A DNA stretch of 64,000 nt from Brachypodium distachyon (taxonomy: Eukaryota; Streptophyta; Magnoliopsida; Poales; Poaceae): assembly GCF_000005505.3 (NCBI RefSeq), contig NC_016133.3, positions 12,214,001-12,278,000 on the forward strand. Reading direction: 5' to 3'. Shown here piece by piece: positions 10,222 to 21,891 of this stretch (position 1 is its first letter; each line of letters starts with the position of its first letter). The notes under the pieces were generated by a model. It was not told the origin of the DNA and searched no databases. It was given only the letters and a program-made list of their open reading frames with translations. The translations under genes were made by a program, and so were the position numbers.

Positions 10222-11401
10222 TATATCTTGTCTAGACAACCGTACACCCATCGTACAAAGGCCACGTAGGATCTGTTACCATGCGTTGATCACCCTTTGG
10301 GACCACGCGCAGCTATCAATACGTGTAAGTATTAATTTAATTTTCTCCATGTCAAATATACATCTGAGATATAAATTCCACTTGGAAAAAGAAAGCATGA
10401 GAGAGGAGTTTGGTGAGGTAGCGAGAGAGAAGCTACCGTGACAAGATATCTCTACGCCCTCTTCCTCTCTTTAATTATTTTTACTAGCTCCATCATCATC
10501 TGATGGAGAGTGATTTTTTTCTTTAACTTTTACCCTTTTCCTGCATATGATTCTCGTGACGAGATGTTCCAACGGCCTTGATTCGATCGCCGCCACCTAC
10601 CGAAGGTTCTGATTCGGTCGATCTTTGATCGTGCGGTAAAAAGTTAAAATGGTTAAGTAATAATAATAATAAAGGACAGGAGAAGAGGTAGGGGATGCAG
10701 TGGTCTAATCCACCACAATTGGGCCTTGGAGTCCTATGGGCCGACAAGATGGATGGGCTATTGGGCTTTTTCCTAAGCCGACTCATGTATGGTTGTTGGA
10801 TTCTTCCTAGCAGTTGACTTATTTTGTACTCATTTTGTCTAATGCTTAAATTTGTGCATCCTAAACCAAGGTCAAAGCTAGGAATAAAGGAAAATAAAGC
10901 ATGCATCTAGCCAAATTAACCCATCAAAATTCCTCAAAAAAAAATACCCATCAGAATGTGGCCTGGTTGGAAATTTGTGGGCACGTACTAATAATTCATG
11001 GATTTCCTGGCGAGAGAAAGAGATGTAGAGAGACAAAACTGCTTCAGTAGTACACTAATTCCTGAGCATGCAACTCATGTTCCCAGAGACAGCCAATTAT
11101 ATGCTTTAGAATTAATATATAAATGTGTCAATAGTGTCCTACCTAGGTTTTTGTCACAGCGATGATTCCATGCATGCATAAATATATACTATATCCTTTT
11201 GTATTCTGTCTAGACCCGATGACATTCTCCTTGTTTGGTCCTTAGCTAAACTAGCTACTGCTACGCCTCTTGCATTTTTCTCCGGGACTCCGGGAGCAGA
11301 TTTCGCCCGAGTGCATGATCGGACGGTCGCGAACACCGGGAGCCTGAGAGAGGGCTGAAAGGAGGCTTAGTTGTACCGTCAGAAATAAGATAGGTTAATT
11401 T
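10222..11401. other. gene-free spacer
   Basis: Only short chance ORFs. It contains the micro-insertion at 10919-10957. Nothing else is recognised. Confidence 0.5.
10919..10957 (+). mobile_element. micro-insertion: A-tailed 15 bp flanked by a 12-bp direct repeat
   Basis: ACCCATCA(A/G)AAT occurs at 10919-10930 and 10946-10957. The insert between them is TCCTC followed by A residues and one T, again the LINE-type 3' end TCCTCAAAA seen elsewhere in this window. One mismatch separates the repeats. Confidence 0.45.
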
Positions 11402-11403
11402 TA

Positions 11404-11486
11404 CTCACTCCGTTTCAAAATAAGTGACTTGGATTTCGTATAAGAATCTATAAAAATCCAAATCACTTATTTTAGGACGGAAGTAG
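11404..11486. mobile_element. Stowaway-like MITE, 83 bp
   Basis: The ends CTCACTCCGTTTCAAAATAA and its inverted counterpart TTATTTTAGGACGGAAGTAG are flanked by TA (11402-11403 and 11487-11488). The interior is almost entirely inverted repeat. Confidence 0.8.
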
Positions 11487-11488
11487 TA

Positions 11489-13007
11489 CTTCCTAATACA
11501 TGCTACAAAATTACTTAGACGATGATGCTCGATCACTTTGATCTTGTCGATCGTCCATGTTGCGCAGATTAATTGGTCTTGTACCATATATATGCATGCC
11601 TTGGTGCATCAACAATCCATTTTGATCGATGTCGAGTCATCAGGAAAATCGAGGCGCACTTATATATGCATGGCCATTACCTATTACCTTTTTGCAAAGC
11701 AAAATAGGACAAGGATCCAAGTTTAAAACCAACCAGGCTACTATGACTAGGACAAGGATATTTTCCTTTTTGACATTTAACCAAACGATAAGATTTTGAT
11801 TGCCAACGTGACTAGTTGTGAAACGTTTCACTAGGCATAGACATGCAAACCTATGTAGCTCGTAGAAAGCTAAAATTATATATAGCGATGTCATACCATA
11901 TATCGAGCCAGCTACAAACGATAAAAGTATATAGCTAGCTATTTATGGATAATAATTATAATCGCGGGAAGTCGATATTTTCTCATCGTAATGATGAGAA
12001 GGTGAAGTTGGAAATTTAATATGTCGAGACATATATGGCATGCATATAGCTAGCACAAGGCATCGCATATACGTATTTAGTACTCCACTCTGTGCACGTG
12101 TCAGTATACATGTCGTTTTGCTTTTGTCATCCGCGTACGTATCATCAGACATTTTTAGAGTTTAGAAGAGAAAACAAAATGACGGAGAAATCACAAGTTC
12201 ATAAATCCACTTAATATGAGTATTTTAATATACTGTATTATTTTACCATCTGTGTACATTCATAAATAATCACCAAAATACAAGTGTCTGACTCAAAACC
12301 TTCGGTCCAATGAAACGAAAAAAAATCTCTGAATTAACCCTCACAACAATTGGACTGATTATAAGCATCCTGAGCATTTTAATTCTTTGTTTGCCCAGTT
12401 TGAATTTGAAAAGTTCTAGGTTCCGCCACTAGTTGCTTATACAACACTTCATTTAATAAAGAGACATATAATTCCTTTCTTGTAATATCTCCCGTTGAAA
12501 TTTCAAGATTACCATTCTCTCTCTTGCGAATTTTCAAGTAGCACGATCACTTATATAAGTTGAAATCTAGAGAGTACGTACTTGCGATCCTTTCGATGTA
12601 TATACCTAGTTGGTACCTTGCATGACAGAAGCCAATGAGATCATCCCTGATGCTGATGGCTCCCCAACCCATGGGATCTTGAGACCCTCAATTTCCTTGA
12701 CAAAAGCTCCACTAATTAAATCAATGTGTACTGTTGTGACCTCTAAAAAAATGTGAATTGTTGTTGCACACCAAACATTTTGGGTTCACATCCATCATGC
12801 ATGTTGTGCACAGATGCATGTTCACAACATTGTGTTCCTCTCTAGATCTTGAAACCGAGCGTTTATGAAATCTTGACGATTGAGAGTATTTTAAATATGA
12901 ATCCAAATGTGTGAATTTGTATCACATAATTCATATATTATTGGACTAACTGTTAATCAAAGCTCAACTTGATTGTGTTAGATAATTCCACACAAAGAGT
13001 ACCTTTG
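11489..13007. other. gene-free spacer
   Basis: No gene, RNA or complete transposon recognised; AT-rich, short chance ORFs only. Confidence 0.5.
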
Positions 13008-13009
13008 TA

Positions 13010-13103
13010 TTCCCTCCGATCCATACAAAGTGTCGCCCACTTAGTACAAAATTTGTACTAACTTAGTACAAAATGGGTGACACTTTTTATAGATCGGAGT
13101 GAG
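13010..13103. mobile_element. Stowaway-like MITE, 94 bp
   Basis: TTCCCTCCGATCCATACAAA at the left and CGGAGTGAG at the right, flanked by TA on each side (13008-13009, 13104-13105). The arms GTGTCGCCCACTTAGTACAA and its complement pair internally. Confidence 0.82.
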
Positions 13104-13281
13104 TATTTTGTAATTTATGATCTGAATAATGGTTACCAAGCATTATCGTGAACCAAAACCAACCCGATCAGGTTTAATTCAAACCACAGTTTCAAACCAT
13201 TAATGATTATAAGTTCAGTAATTAAGAACCACATTTTATTATTTAAGTGAGTCCTGTACGCAAGTTACTAGAGTATGTACA

Positions 13282-14085
13282 TTTTTATTTTTATTTTTTT
13301 GAGGAAAACGGCAGGAGCTCTGCCGTTCAATTAAGAAGAGAAAGAGTACAACTAGCTTTGGGAAAAGGGGTCAAAGCTAGAAAGAAACAACCCCCCCCCC
13401 CCCAGTACAACGGACTACACACTCAAATCCGGTGCGCCTACAACTGATGGCCTAGAGGCCATCTTGAACACCCGATACTCCTCATAACAAGAAAAAGCGA
13501 CCGCATCCTCATCCTTGTCTTGGTGCTGAAAAATCTGGCGATTCCTCTCCTTCCAGACACTCCAAAAAATATAGATGATAAGACCGTCGAAGTCCCGCTT
13601 TCTGTCACCAATGAGCCTAGCTCTGTCCAATTCCCACCAATCATCAACGGAGGCGGCGGTACAGATCATAGAGTGGGGTGCGCCAAACCAGAGCCTCACC
13701 AAATCTCACACCTTCCTCGTGAAAGGACAAGCTCTGCAAAGATGGTCAATGGTTTCGGGGACCTGGTTGCAGAGCACACATAACTCCTCATGGTCCCATC
13801 CTCTCGCCGCAAAGATTATCAGCCGTGAGAATTTTTCCATGAAGCATAGACCATGTGAAGAATTTGGACTTTGGCTCCGCACGGGCCTTCCAGATTTTGG
13901 AGGCATCGAAACCAGGATAAGAACCCGCGAACTGTGCCTGGTATGCCGAAGCCGCCGTGTATGTACAATTTTATCGGAAGAGAAAACAAACCCAGCATGT
14001 AGACAAACAGGCGTATCCATTCCTCTTCCATTGAATAGCCCATGCATGCTCCATGAGCTACATTTTCTGTCACGACACAATATAA
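13282..14085 (-). mobile_element. 5'-truncated LINE with zf-RVT domain, inactivated
   Basis: Reading leftward, the minus strand encodes the zinc-binding C-terminal region of a plant LINE ORF2: SAYQAQFAGSYPG, WKARAEPKSKFFTW, HGKILTADNL, then after a frameshift near 13811 CVLCNQVPETIDHLC, then an in-frame TGA at 13708-13706 where the family has Trp, then VRLWFGAPH and WKERNRQIFQ. The 3' part holds the inverted motif GGCAGGAGCTCTGCC and ends at the T-rich run 13282-13301, the poly(A) tail seen from the other strand. RT and endonuclease are absent. Confidence 0.85.
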
Positions 14086-14101
14086 TACATGTAGGTAGCA
14101 T

Positions 14102-14664
14102 GTAGTATTATATTCTTGATAGATCTTGTTTAGTTAGTTAATCATGGTAGGAGACGTCCAAGGAGAATGGCACATATACATGAGACGGCATATATCACAC
14201 ATCAAAAGAAAGTTACAAGCTTCAAATAAAATAAAACAGTCAATTAATTAGTGCATGCGTTGCATTGCCCCACAACCTGTAGCATCACAATTAATTAGAG
14301 AGGGACACTGCACACAAAGTAATCAAAAAAGTAATTAGCTTTTGGCTTAATTATTTATGTGAGGCTGGGCTGGCCAGCGATGTGGCTCCTCTTTTTCTTT
14401 TCGAGTTAGTTATTGCAGCTGCAGGTGGCCCCGATGAACATACGTTTTATGTTACGTTTCTATGTCGGGTTCAGTGTTCATGGGGCCACTGAAAGCTATG
14501 CGCCTCCGACCCCATCAATCATATTTCGCCTCTCTTAATTATTTTCCATGAATTAATTTAGTTTTCTTAGAAATTCCTATTATCAATATATATGTTGGGG
14601 ATCCTAACAACGTATTTTACCTCCTTGATCGATGTACTATACATGTGTTTGCGCGCGCGCGCCC
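14102..14664. other. gene-free spacer
   Basis: No coding region or transposon recognised. Contains a short (GC)n run near 14652. Confidence 0.45.
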
Positions 14665-15575
14665 AGAAAGAAACTCCAAAGTAAAGCTATCTCTAGAGCT
14701 AGCTAGCAGTACTCTCTCTGGTGACATCTAACTGAATGAAGCTAGCTAGCTAGATGGAGTAGCTAGATTGATCATATAGAGTTTGGAGTATATATGTCCT
14801 TTCTTCCATTTTGATCTCAAGTAGTCCGGAGGCTAAAGTTTGTCCTTTTTTCACAAACTTCCTTGCCATTACACCTTCACAAATTTAGGGTCAAGATCTC
14901 ACTGTAACAGCAACAACATATCAATTTTAGCTTCTTCAGCTAGCATACTAGCTAAGCCAAGTCTCGCTTGCCCTCATACATATGGTTAGTTGTCATCTCT
15001 TGCATTCATGGTCATATCAATCTTTCTTTCTCTCCATCACATCGATCTCGACTATATTTATCTACATTGCTGAAAATATTATCATCAGCATCGACCCTTG
15101 GCCAGTACATTTTGTACTGTGCTTCATTTTGAGCAATCTGTAAGTTACTTAATTATTCTTGGATGCCTGCATATGCATGCAGGGGTGCGGCCGGTCACAT
15201 GATCCACGCTTGATCTAAGGCTAGATGCAGCATGTTTCCATGTATGAATTCCATCACTTCATGAAACGTACATACGTATGTACAATACATGTATACCTAC
15301 GGATAGTCCTAGGCCATGTGGATGCATGTATGCGACAAAAATCAACAACCCTGACAAATATAAGATACTCAATGTTCAGACAAGATAGGTGTATATGTAG
15401 CTGAAATTAATCGATCGATCTTGTTGCTGCCAAATCGATCAGTTTTAACCGGGCTGTATCGATAAGGATAAAGGATGTCACATGCATGCAAGCAAGCAAG
15501 GGGCGACACGGCCACTTTAGAACGTTCCATTCATGGTAGGCGCAGAGGAAGATCAAGGCAGATATATCAGATGGG
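14665..15575. repeat. non-coding tandem duplication, copy A
   Basis: Collinear with 16230-17063. Shared blocks include TGACATCTAACTGAA, TTTTGATCTCAAG.AGTCC, AATTTAGGGTCAAGATCTCA, GATCCACGC.TGA, GCGACA.AAATCAACAA and AAGGGGCGACACG followed by GTAGGCGC.GAGGAAGATC. No long ORF is shared and the ends carry no target duplication, so this looks like a segmental duplication rather than a transposon. Its function is unknown. Confidence 0.8.
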
Positions 15576-15696
15576 ATATGTAAAGTAGTGACAATTTTTC
15601 TCCATGTTTCTTGATTCCGTTTGGCATATGACTTCTGTGCGTTTCCTTCTGGATGTGCAGTGCAATGTAGGTCAGGATTGAGTCACCAAAGTTGTA

Positions 15697-15817
15697 CTCC
15701 CTCCGTTTCGTATTAAATGACTTAAATTCGTCAAAATATGAATGTATCTATGTTTAAAAAACGTTTAGATACATGTAATAAAAAGTCACTTAATACGGAA
15801 ATACGGGACGGGGTGAG
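15697..15817. mobile_element. Stowaway-like MITE, 121 bp
   Basis: Starts CTCCCTCCGTTTCGTATTAA and ends GGGACGGGGTGAG, with TA flanks at 15695-15696 and 15818-15819. It shares the internal core TATGAATGTATCTATGTTTA with the elements at 36232 and 60311. Confidence 0.85.
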
Positions 15818-16229
15818 TATATATGTTTCCCTTAAATTCTCAGTCTTTTTGTTTTTTGGCCGTGTCCCATCAGAGTAGAGAAATAATATATTTTTCCGCC
15901 TCCTATATTCCCTTAAATTCTCAGTCTTTTTGATACGCGAGATATTCCCATTGTGTACCGCACGTTTTTTCTTAATTCCAGTGTTGGCCTACTTTGTCAC
16001 GCTCACGTGGTCGATGACGTGTCATGGCCTTTTTATGACATTGCATTAGTGGTGTGCGAGAGGCTTACCCCGGCCCGGTGCGTCGAGTCAGTCGGTCCAG
16101 TCCCCATTTCACTTAGGGCCATCAAGGTTTTAGGGACTACGGCAATGGCATAATCCATGGATGATTTTATAGATCCGTAGAATTTCAAAAACAATATGTT
16201 TGGACAGGAATAGAAATTGCTTGCTCACA

Positions 16230-17063
16230 CCAAGCAAGAAACACCAAATAAAGTAGTTAGCTAGCTAGTAGTACTCTCAATATGACATCTAACTGAAAGA
16301 AGCCAGTTATATGGAGTACTAGATCAGTAGTAGCTAGGTTGGAGTACATATGCCTTTCCCCCACTTTTGATCTCAAGCAGTCCGGAGCCAAAATTATGTC
16401 CCCTTTTCACAGACTTCCTTGCAATACTACACCCTCACAAATTTAGGGTCAAGATCTCACTGTAGCAGCAACAACATATTCCAGATTCTTCAGGACTTCT
16501 ACTATACAACTCTCTCATTTGTCATCTTTTGCATTCCTGATCGATCTTGCTCTCAAATCACATCGACTGGACACATGCCTTGCAGAAATCAATATACATA
16601 TATATTATCCTTGGTCACGGTACATTTTACACTGTACCCCATTAATTTGAGCAATCAAAACAAATTAAGTTACTTGCGCCCTGCATGCATGCAGGTTGGT
16701 CACCTGATCCACGCATGACCTAAGCTACACGGCAGGAGCCGGCAGATCAAACATGTGCATGCATGCGACAGAAATCAACAAACCCTGAACAATGCATGTG
16801 TGCTACAAAAATCAAGACGAAACTAGAAGGGAATATGCTAGAGCTGTCAACATAATTAACAGATATATAGCCGGATCAATGGATCGATCTTGTTGCTGTC
16901 AAATCAGTTAAACCGGGCATGCATGAAATGGATAAGAATGTTGTCACATGCCTGTTTTCAAGGGGCGACACGTTCGTACGGCCACTAATTTAGAAACGTC
17001 CAAATGCATACATGGTAGGCGCGGAGGAAGATCAAAGGCTAATGCATCGATCGATCAGATGGT
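16230..17063. repeat. non-coding tandem duplication, copy B
   Basis: Second copy of the segment at 14665-15575, about 1.5 kb further along in the same orientation. By eye the best blocks are well over 80 percent identical, and intervening stretches have drifted by insertions and deletions. The spacer between the copies holds one Stowaway MITE. No gene is recognised in either copy. Confidence 0.8.
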
Positions 17064-17239
17064 CTAAACACGATTGTGTCCAGAGTTAACGATACCGGCC
17101 GGTTGATAGACGGGGAAGATGTAGGAACACATGCATCTGATCGATGTATGTGTTTCTAAATTATGAAGAGAAAAAAAAAATCAGGCGCATTGCACATGTT
17201 TTCCACCTTTCTTTCAAGAATTAATTGGCATTTGCTATA

Positions 17240-18234
17240 ACATGTAGGAAAATTAGACAACAAAACCAGAGGGTTATAGCCCACGATGATCAAAACAGTA
17301 ATTTTTTCTGCATCGGTCTGAACTGTCGGAAATCATTTACCGGGGTAAGGATATTAGAAAATCGGCAGAAAGGCAAAAACATGGACTATAGTCCACCAAA
17401 ACGGCAAAAAATTGTGATTTTTCTGCACTAGAAATTGGTTGGAAACCAAACAAAACATGCACCCAAAATGGTGATTTTTCGGGATAGACTGAAAACGCCC
17501 AAAGGCTGTGTACCAGATGTCAGTGGGACGAAAACACCAAAATATGTTGGCTATATAGCCCACAAAAACATTCAAAACGATGATTGTTTAACATTTTTTG
17601 GTGTTTTCGGCTGATTTTCTACACCGGCCCAAAGCTGTGTAATGGGGGTCAAGATAATGGAAAATCAGCCGACAAGCCAAAAAAAAAGGGCCATAGCCCA
17701 CAAAGCCGGTCAAAACGGTGATTTTTCAGCACTGACCCAAAATGGCTTGAAGCTGTGTACCTGGGTTCACATTATAAAAATCGGCCAAAAACTCGAAAAT
17801 TTAGACTATAGCCCCCAAAACAACGGTGATTTTTCTACACCGGCCCAAAGCCGTGTAATGGGGGTCAAGATAATGGAAAATCAGCCGACAAGCCAAAAAA
17901 AAAGGGCCATAGCCCACAAAGCCGGTCAAAACGGTGATTTTTCAGCACTGACCCAAAATGGCTTGAAGCTGTGTACCTGGGTTCACATTATAAAAATCGG
18001 CCAAAAACTCGAAAATTTAGACTATAGCCCCCAAAACAACGGTGATTTTTTCTGCACTGGCCAAAAACTGCTCGAAATCGTGTAATCGGAAAGTCGTCCG
18101 AAAACCCAAAAGATGTGTTCTATATATTTGAATTGTCCGAAAATGTCCAAATCAATGTTTCTTTTGACATGCCCAAAACTACCCGAAGCTATGTACCGGG
18201 GGTCACAATATCAGGAAATCAGACGAAACCAAAT
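17240..18234. repeat. satellite-like tandem array, 108-bp monomer with a 216-bp higher-order unit
   Basis: The motif GGTGATTTTTC begins at 17717, 17825, 17933 and 18041, exactly 108 bp apart. Monomers alternate between an A type (TTTTTCAGCACTGACCC) and a B type (TTTTTCTACACCGGCCC), so the true repeat there is a 216-bp dimer whose two copies (about 17625-18056) are almost identical. Diverged monomers extend left to about 17240. The 216-bp unit is divisible by three, so an apparent 147-codon ORF runs through it; this is a by-product. The array resumes after the solo LTR at about 19066. Confidence 0.85.
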
Positions 18235-19060
18235 TGTTGTAATATAATAAAATCCTTACTTGGGCCGGGCCGTAATTCTACGTGACGGTGACCAAGTCAA
18301 CAAACCCCAAAGACCGGTCAATTTGCCAACAAGGCGTAGCCATGCCAACTAGGCGCCGGTCAAAAGAGTTAACGAGTCAAGCCTCTCATGCCATGGTCAA
18401 AGGAGAATGGAGCTTGAGTAGGGGCCAAGAAAGGTGTAGCGATGAGTTTACCACTTTACCCTCACTTTCTCTCTCCCTCAAGGATAACCATGGTCTTTTG
18501 TCATGAACCCCTAGGTTATAAATACCCCCATGGGGGCATGTATCATACACACTTCATTAGAATAAGATCAAAGGGGAGAGGGCTAGAGCAATCTAAGGAG
18601 CCCGCTCTCGAGTGCTGGGGTCGAGTCTAGTCTCGACTCGACCTCGGGGACGCGACTTAAGAAGCCTAGTTTTGAGGTTCCGGGCCGTCTAGTACGACCT
18701 CGACTCGAAGTAGAGGGATCGGGTTAGAGTTTCGAGGGTATCCCAACCTCGCTACTTGGAAAGACAAGTACGGACCAAGACCAAGGCGGTCCCTAGAGAT
18801 CTCTCGTCATAGGTGATTTGGGAAGACGAGTTCGGCCCAAACACCCGGCTAACGATCCCCTCAAAACCTCTCCTAACATAGGACTAAGTCGTACCCGCAG
18901 GGTCGACCGAACCTATTCAAAAAATATCGACATGTCAACTTGTCCAAGTGTACGGCGACCTTCGCTATAAGACCAGCGTACACCCCCTACATATTATTCT
19001 CGCACTTGTGTCATCGAGCATTGGCACCGCTTAATCCTGTTGTTTTGTAGAACAACAACA
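18235..19060 (+). mobile_element. solo LTR of the same family as the 42285-58671 gypsy element
   Basis: An 826-bp LTR, TGTTGTAATATAATAAAATC...GTAGAACAACAACA, with a perfect 5-bp target duplication CAAAT (18230-18234 and 19061-19065). It aligns along its length with the reverse complement of the LTRs at 42285-43196 and 57761-58671. Shared features include GGGCCGGGCCGTAA, the promoter GGTTATAAATACCC near 18513, TTCAAAAAATATCGACATGT and the AACAACAACA end. It arose by recombination between two LTRs of a former complete element. Confidence 0.93.
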
Positions 19061-19065
19061 CAAAT

Positions 19066-19240
19066 AAACATGGGCTATAATTCACGGAAAGGGCCGAAGC
19101 CGTGACTTTGCTCCACCAGTCCAAAACAGAACGAAACCGTGGACAAATGATCGGGATATTGGTAAACCGACCAAGAACCTAAAGCGCTGTAGCCCAAGAA
19201 CACGAACAAAACGATGAATACGAGAAGAGAAAAACACATT
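19066..19240. repeat. right-hand remnant of the 108-bp satellite-like array
   Basis: GGGCTATAATTCACGGAAAG and the following GGATATTGGTAAACCGACCA echo the monomer (GGGCTATAGCCCAC..., ATATTAGAAAATCGGC...). The solo LTR therefore split a continuous array. Confidence 0.6.
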
Positions 19241-20033
19241 TCTATGTCGGAAAGTCGCTGGTGGAGAGGACTGGGCAACCTGCACAGGCAAGTTGCTCTA
19301 TTACACTGTGCAGCACCAAACGTTCTAGACCAAAGAACAGTGTGTGCAGCCTACTGGCTTCTTACACACACCAGAAAAGAATGAGTAAATCTCCCCGATG
19401 CAAGTAACCAAATCAGTCCATAAAATTCGATGGTCGTCGTCGATCTGTAGCAGACAGCCATCACATAAAAAGAAGAAGATTGGAGATCGGGCCAAGTCAT
19501 CCGTGGTGATATTATCGATCGATCTCCTGTTGTTGCTGCATATGTATGGTAGTAGTGACTAGCAGGTGTGGTGGCTTGATCGATCAATCAGTCCGTGGAA
19601 AGAATATGAAAAGAAGAATGAAATAAATAGTTAAGTTAGTACGACGTACACAAAGAAATTAATTTCTAGTAGTTGTGTGATATGCATCGGTGATGAGTGA
19701 CAGACAGATAGATAGATTTTCAGTGCGGAAGAGTCAAAGATATCGTTCTTTTCTTTACTATCTACCGTCCTTCTATTGTTTTATAGTTATTCACTGGAGC
19801 AATTATATATTGAAGTCAATCCTAGGCAAGTGTTCGGATCTATTATGACATAAGGATTAGGTGCCTAACGGACATTATTTCCCGATGTAAGAAAAAAATC
19901 TTTTTAAAATTTAATAAACTGGTGTATTTTTTTTTTGAGAGTATAAGCTCCTATCTACATCTACTTTCCTTGAGCGTAATATAGAGAGATTGTGGCCCTC
20001 TTTTGGTCGAAAAGATTCATAAATAAATAAATA

Positions 20034-20271
20034 CTACCTCCGTCCAAAAATAAGGGGCGTATTAGTTTTTTTTTGACTAATGCTTTGACCACAAATTACT
20101 CCATTAATATATTATTATATGACATAGATTCATATCCATTATATTTCTACTCAAGGATATTTGCTTATGGTTATGATTTGATCACATTAGTCACATATTC
20201 ATTAAGTAATTTGTGGTCAAACACTTGGTCAACCGAACCCTAATATGACTCCTATTGTTAGACGGAGGGAG
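20034..20271. mobile_element. Stowaway-like MITE, 238 bp
   Basis: CTACCTCCGTCCAAAAATAA at the left and TTAGACGGAGGGAG at the right, with TA at 20032-20033 and 20272-20273. The subterminal arms TTTGACCACAAATTACT and AGTAATTTGTGGTCAAA are exact inverted repeats. Confidence 0.85.
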
Positions 20272-20415
20272 TATGAAAATTTGTCGGAGACCGGGATTTG
20301 AGGTAACCACCGAACCACGGTAAAATGGAATATAAAATGGCAGTAGCTAGTGACTAGTGACTAGATTGATTGATTCTCTGTAAATTGCTTTGGCACGGCA
20401 TTCGAATTTAATCAC

Positions 20416-20595
20416 TTCCTCCCCTTCTAAATATAATTTGCTCTAGCTTTGTTCTAATGTAACTTCAGATTAGTTTCATCAAATCCGTCATGATATTGTA
20501 AATATCAATATATTTTTCTATAAATTTGCTCAAACTTTATTTACATTTGATTTGTCGTATGACAAAGCTAGAAATTTTTAAATTTTATATTTAAG
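20416..20595. mobile_element. Stowaway-like MITE, degenerate ends
   Basis: The left end CTTCCTCCCCTTCTAAATAT and internal arms CTAGCTTTG/CAAAGCTAG mark a Stowaway-type element. The right end (TTTTATATTTAAG) has lost the CGGAGGGAG core. Boundaries are approximate. Confidence 0.5.
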
Positions 20596-20599
20596 AGCA

Positions 20600-21646
20600 A
20601 AGGTAATAGTAGATTTTTTTTATGAGAGGCTGAGATTTATGATACCGCCTAAAATGGAAAGGAATATAAAACGAGTTTGGTATTCTGATTTGGGCACATG
20701 ATTGATCTTCTTTTCCTACGAGGCACTTGGGTTCAGTTACCGCAGAAAACCGAAAATCCCAGTCATTTATCAAATAAGATTCTATTAAAAATTAAATTTT
20801 AAATTTTCCTTTTGGATATAATTATTAATTTCACAAATGCGACAAAAGTGCACCAGACATTTTTTTTTCTGAAAAATGGAAGCACCCAGGCCTCTGCGTC
20901 GATGGATGCACATAGGCATGTTATCGCTCCTGTTGTTTGACACTGTTCATTGATCGGTGGCTTGAGTAAAAAAATTCGGAAGATTGATTTTTAAAATATA
21001 CTCCTGCATGCCCATAATCAGCATTGCATTCAAAATAGACCCCAAGAAGGATTCTGAGAGAAGAGTGTGATCTGGTCGAGATTTCTAATTAACAGTTGCA
21101 AGGCCAAATATCTGTATCATCTTTGGTTGCATGCCAAAATTTTGTCATGCATGCTTATGCGTTAAAAGTGTGTGGCCTTCCCATTGCATGTACTGTGTAC
21201 CTTGTACGTACAAGTACGTGGTGGTATATATATTATGGCAAGAGGCGCATTACATCGGATCGATCGTACACATATAAGGATAATAATTGGCAGAATTAAC
21301 TTCATATCTATAATGCGGAGTATAGGATCACATGCATCGTTCTTCATCGAGACCAAAATAGATCAGGACCAAATTAGTTGATTAATTAATTATAGGACAT
21401 CAGAGAGATGTACGTACGACACGATACGGTTAGATACGGGCAAATGCGTTGCTGTATATGCACCAATTTGTACTACCAACAACAACTAGGAGTACGTACG
21501 TACGCAACGAAGTACTTGCATCGTCTTATTCGCTGCCGTATCAACTTGCAACGCTGTACGTACGGATTAGGATTACTATTGCAACCTGCAAATCTCGTCG
21601 GTCCATCTGAGACGTACTGCAGCCTAGCTTACTGCTAGTTACGTAG
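20600..21646. other. gene-free spacer
   Basis: No coding region recognised; rich in GTACGTAC palindromes toward 21400-21560. Confidence 0.45.
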
Positions 21647-21648
21647 TA

Positions 21649-21891
21649 CGCTATTCGTTTCCAAATATAAAAAGTCAAAACTTTTGTTTTAAGTCAAACT
21701 TAATTTGATCAATTTACAGAAAGATGTACTAATTAAGACCGTACAATAAAAAAATAAATGTACTATAATAATATATAGAATGATGAATTTAATAAAACTA
21801 ATTTGGAGTTGTAGATGTCGGGAGATTTTTTTATAAACTTTGGTCAAATTTGACTTAGGACAAATATAGTAATATTTAGGAATGTAGGTAG
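21649..21891. mobile_element. Stowaway-like MITE, 243 bp, diverged
   Basis: Inverted ends GCTATTCGTTTCCAAATATA and TATTTAGGAATGTAGGTAG, with TA at both flanks (21647-21648, 21892-21893). The subterminal pair AAGTCAAACTTAATTTGATC and GGTCAAATTTGACTTAGGAC is typical of grass Stowaways. Confidence 0.65.

Noticed and set aside
17642..18085. 147-codon plus-strand ORF with an internal 72-residue repeat
   Set aside because: By-product of the 216-bp satellite dimer, whose length is a multiple of three.
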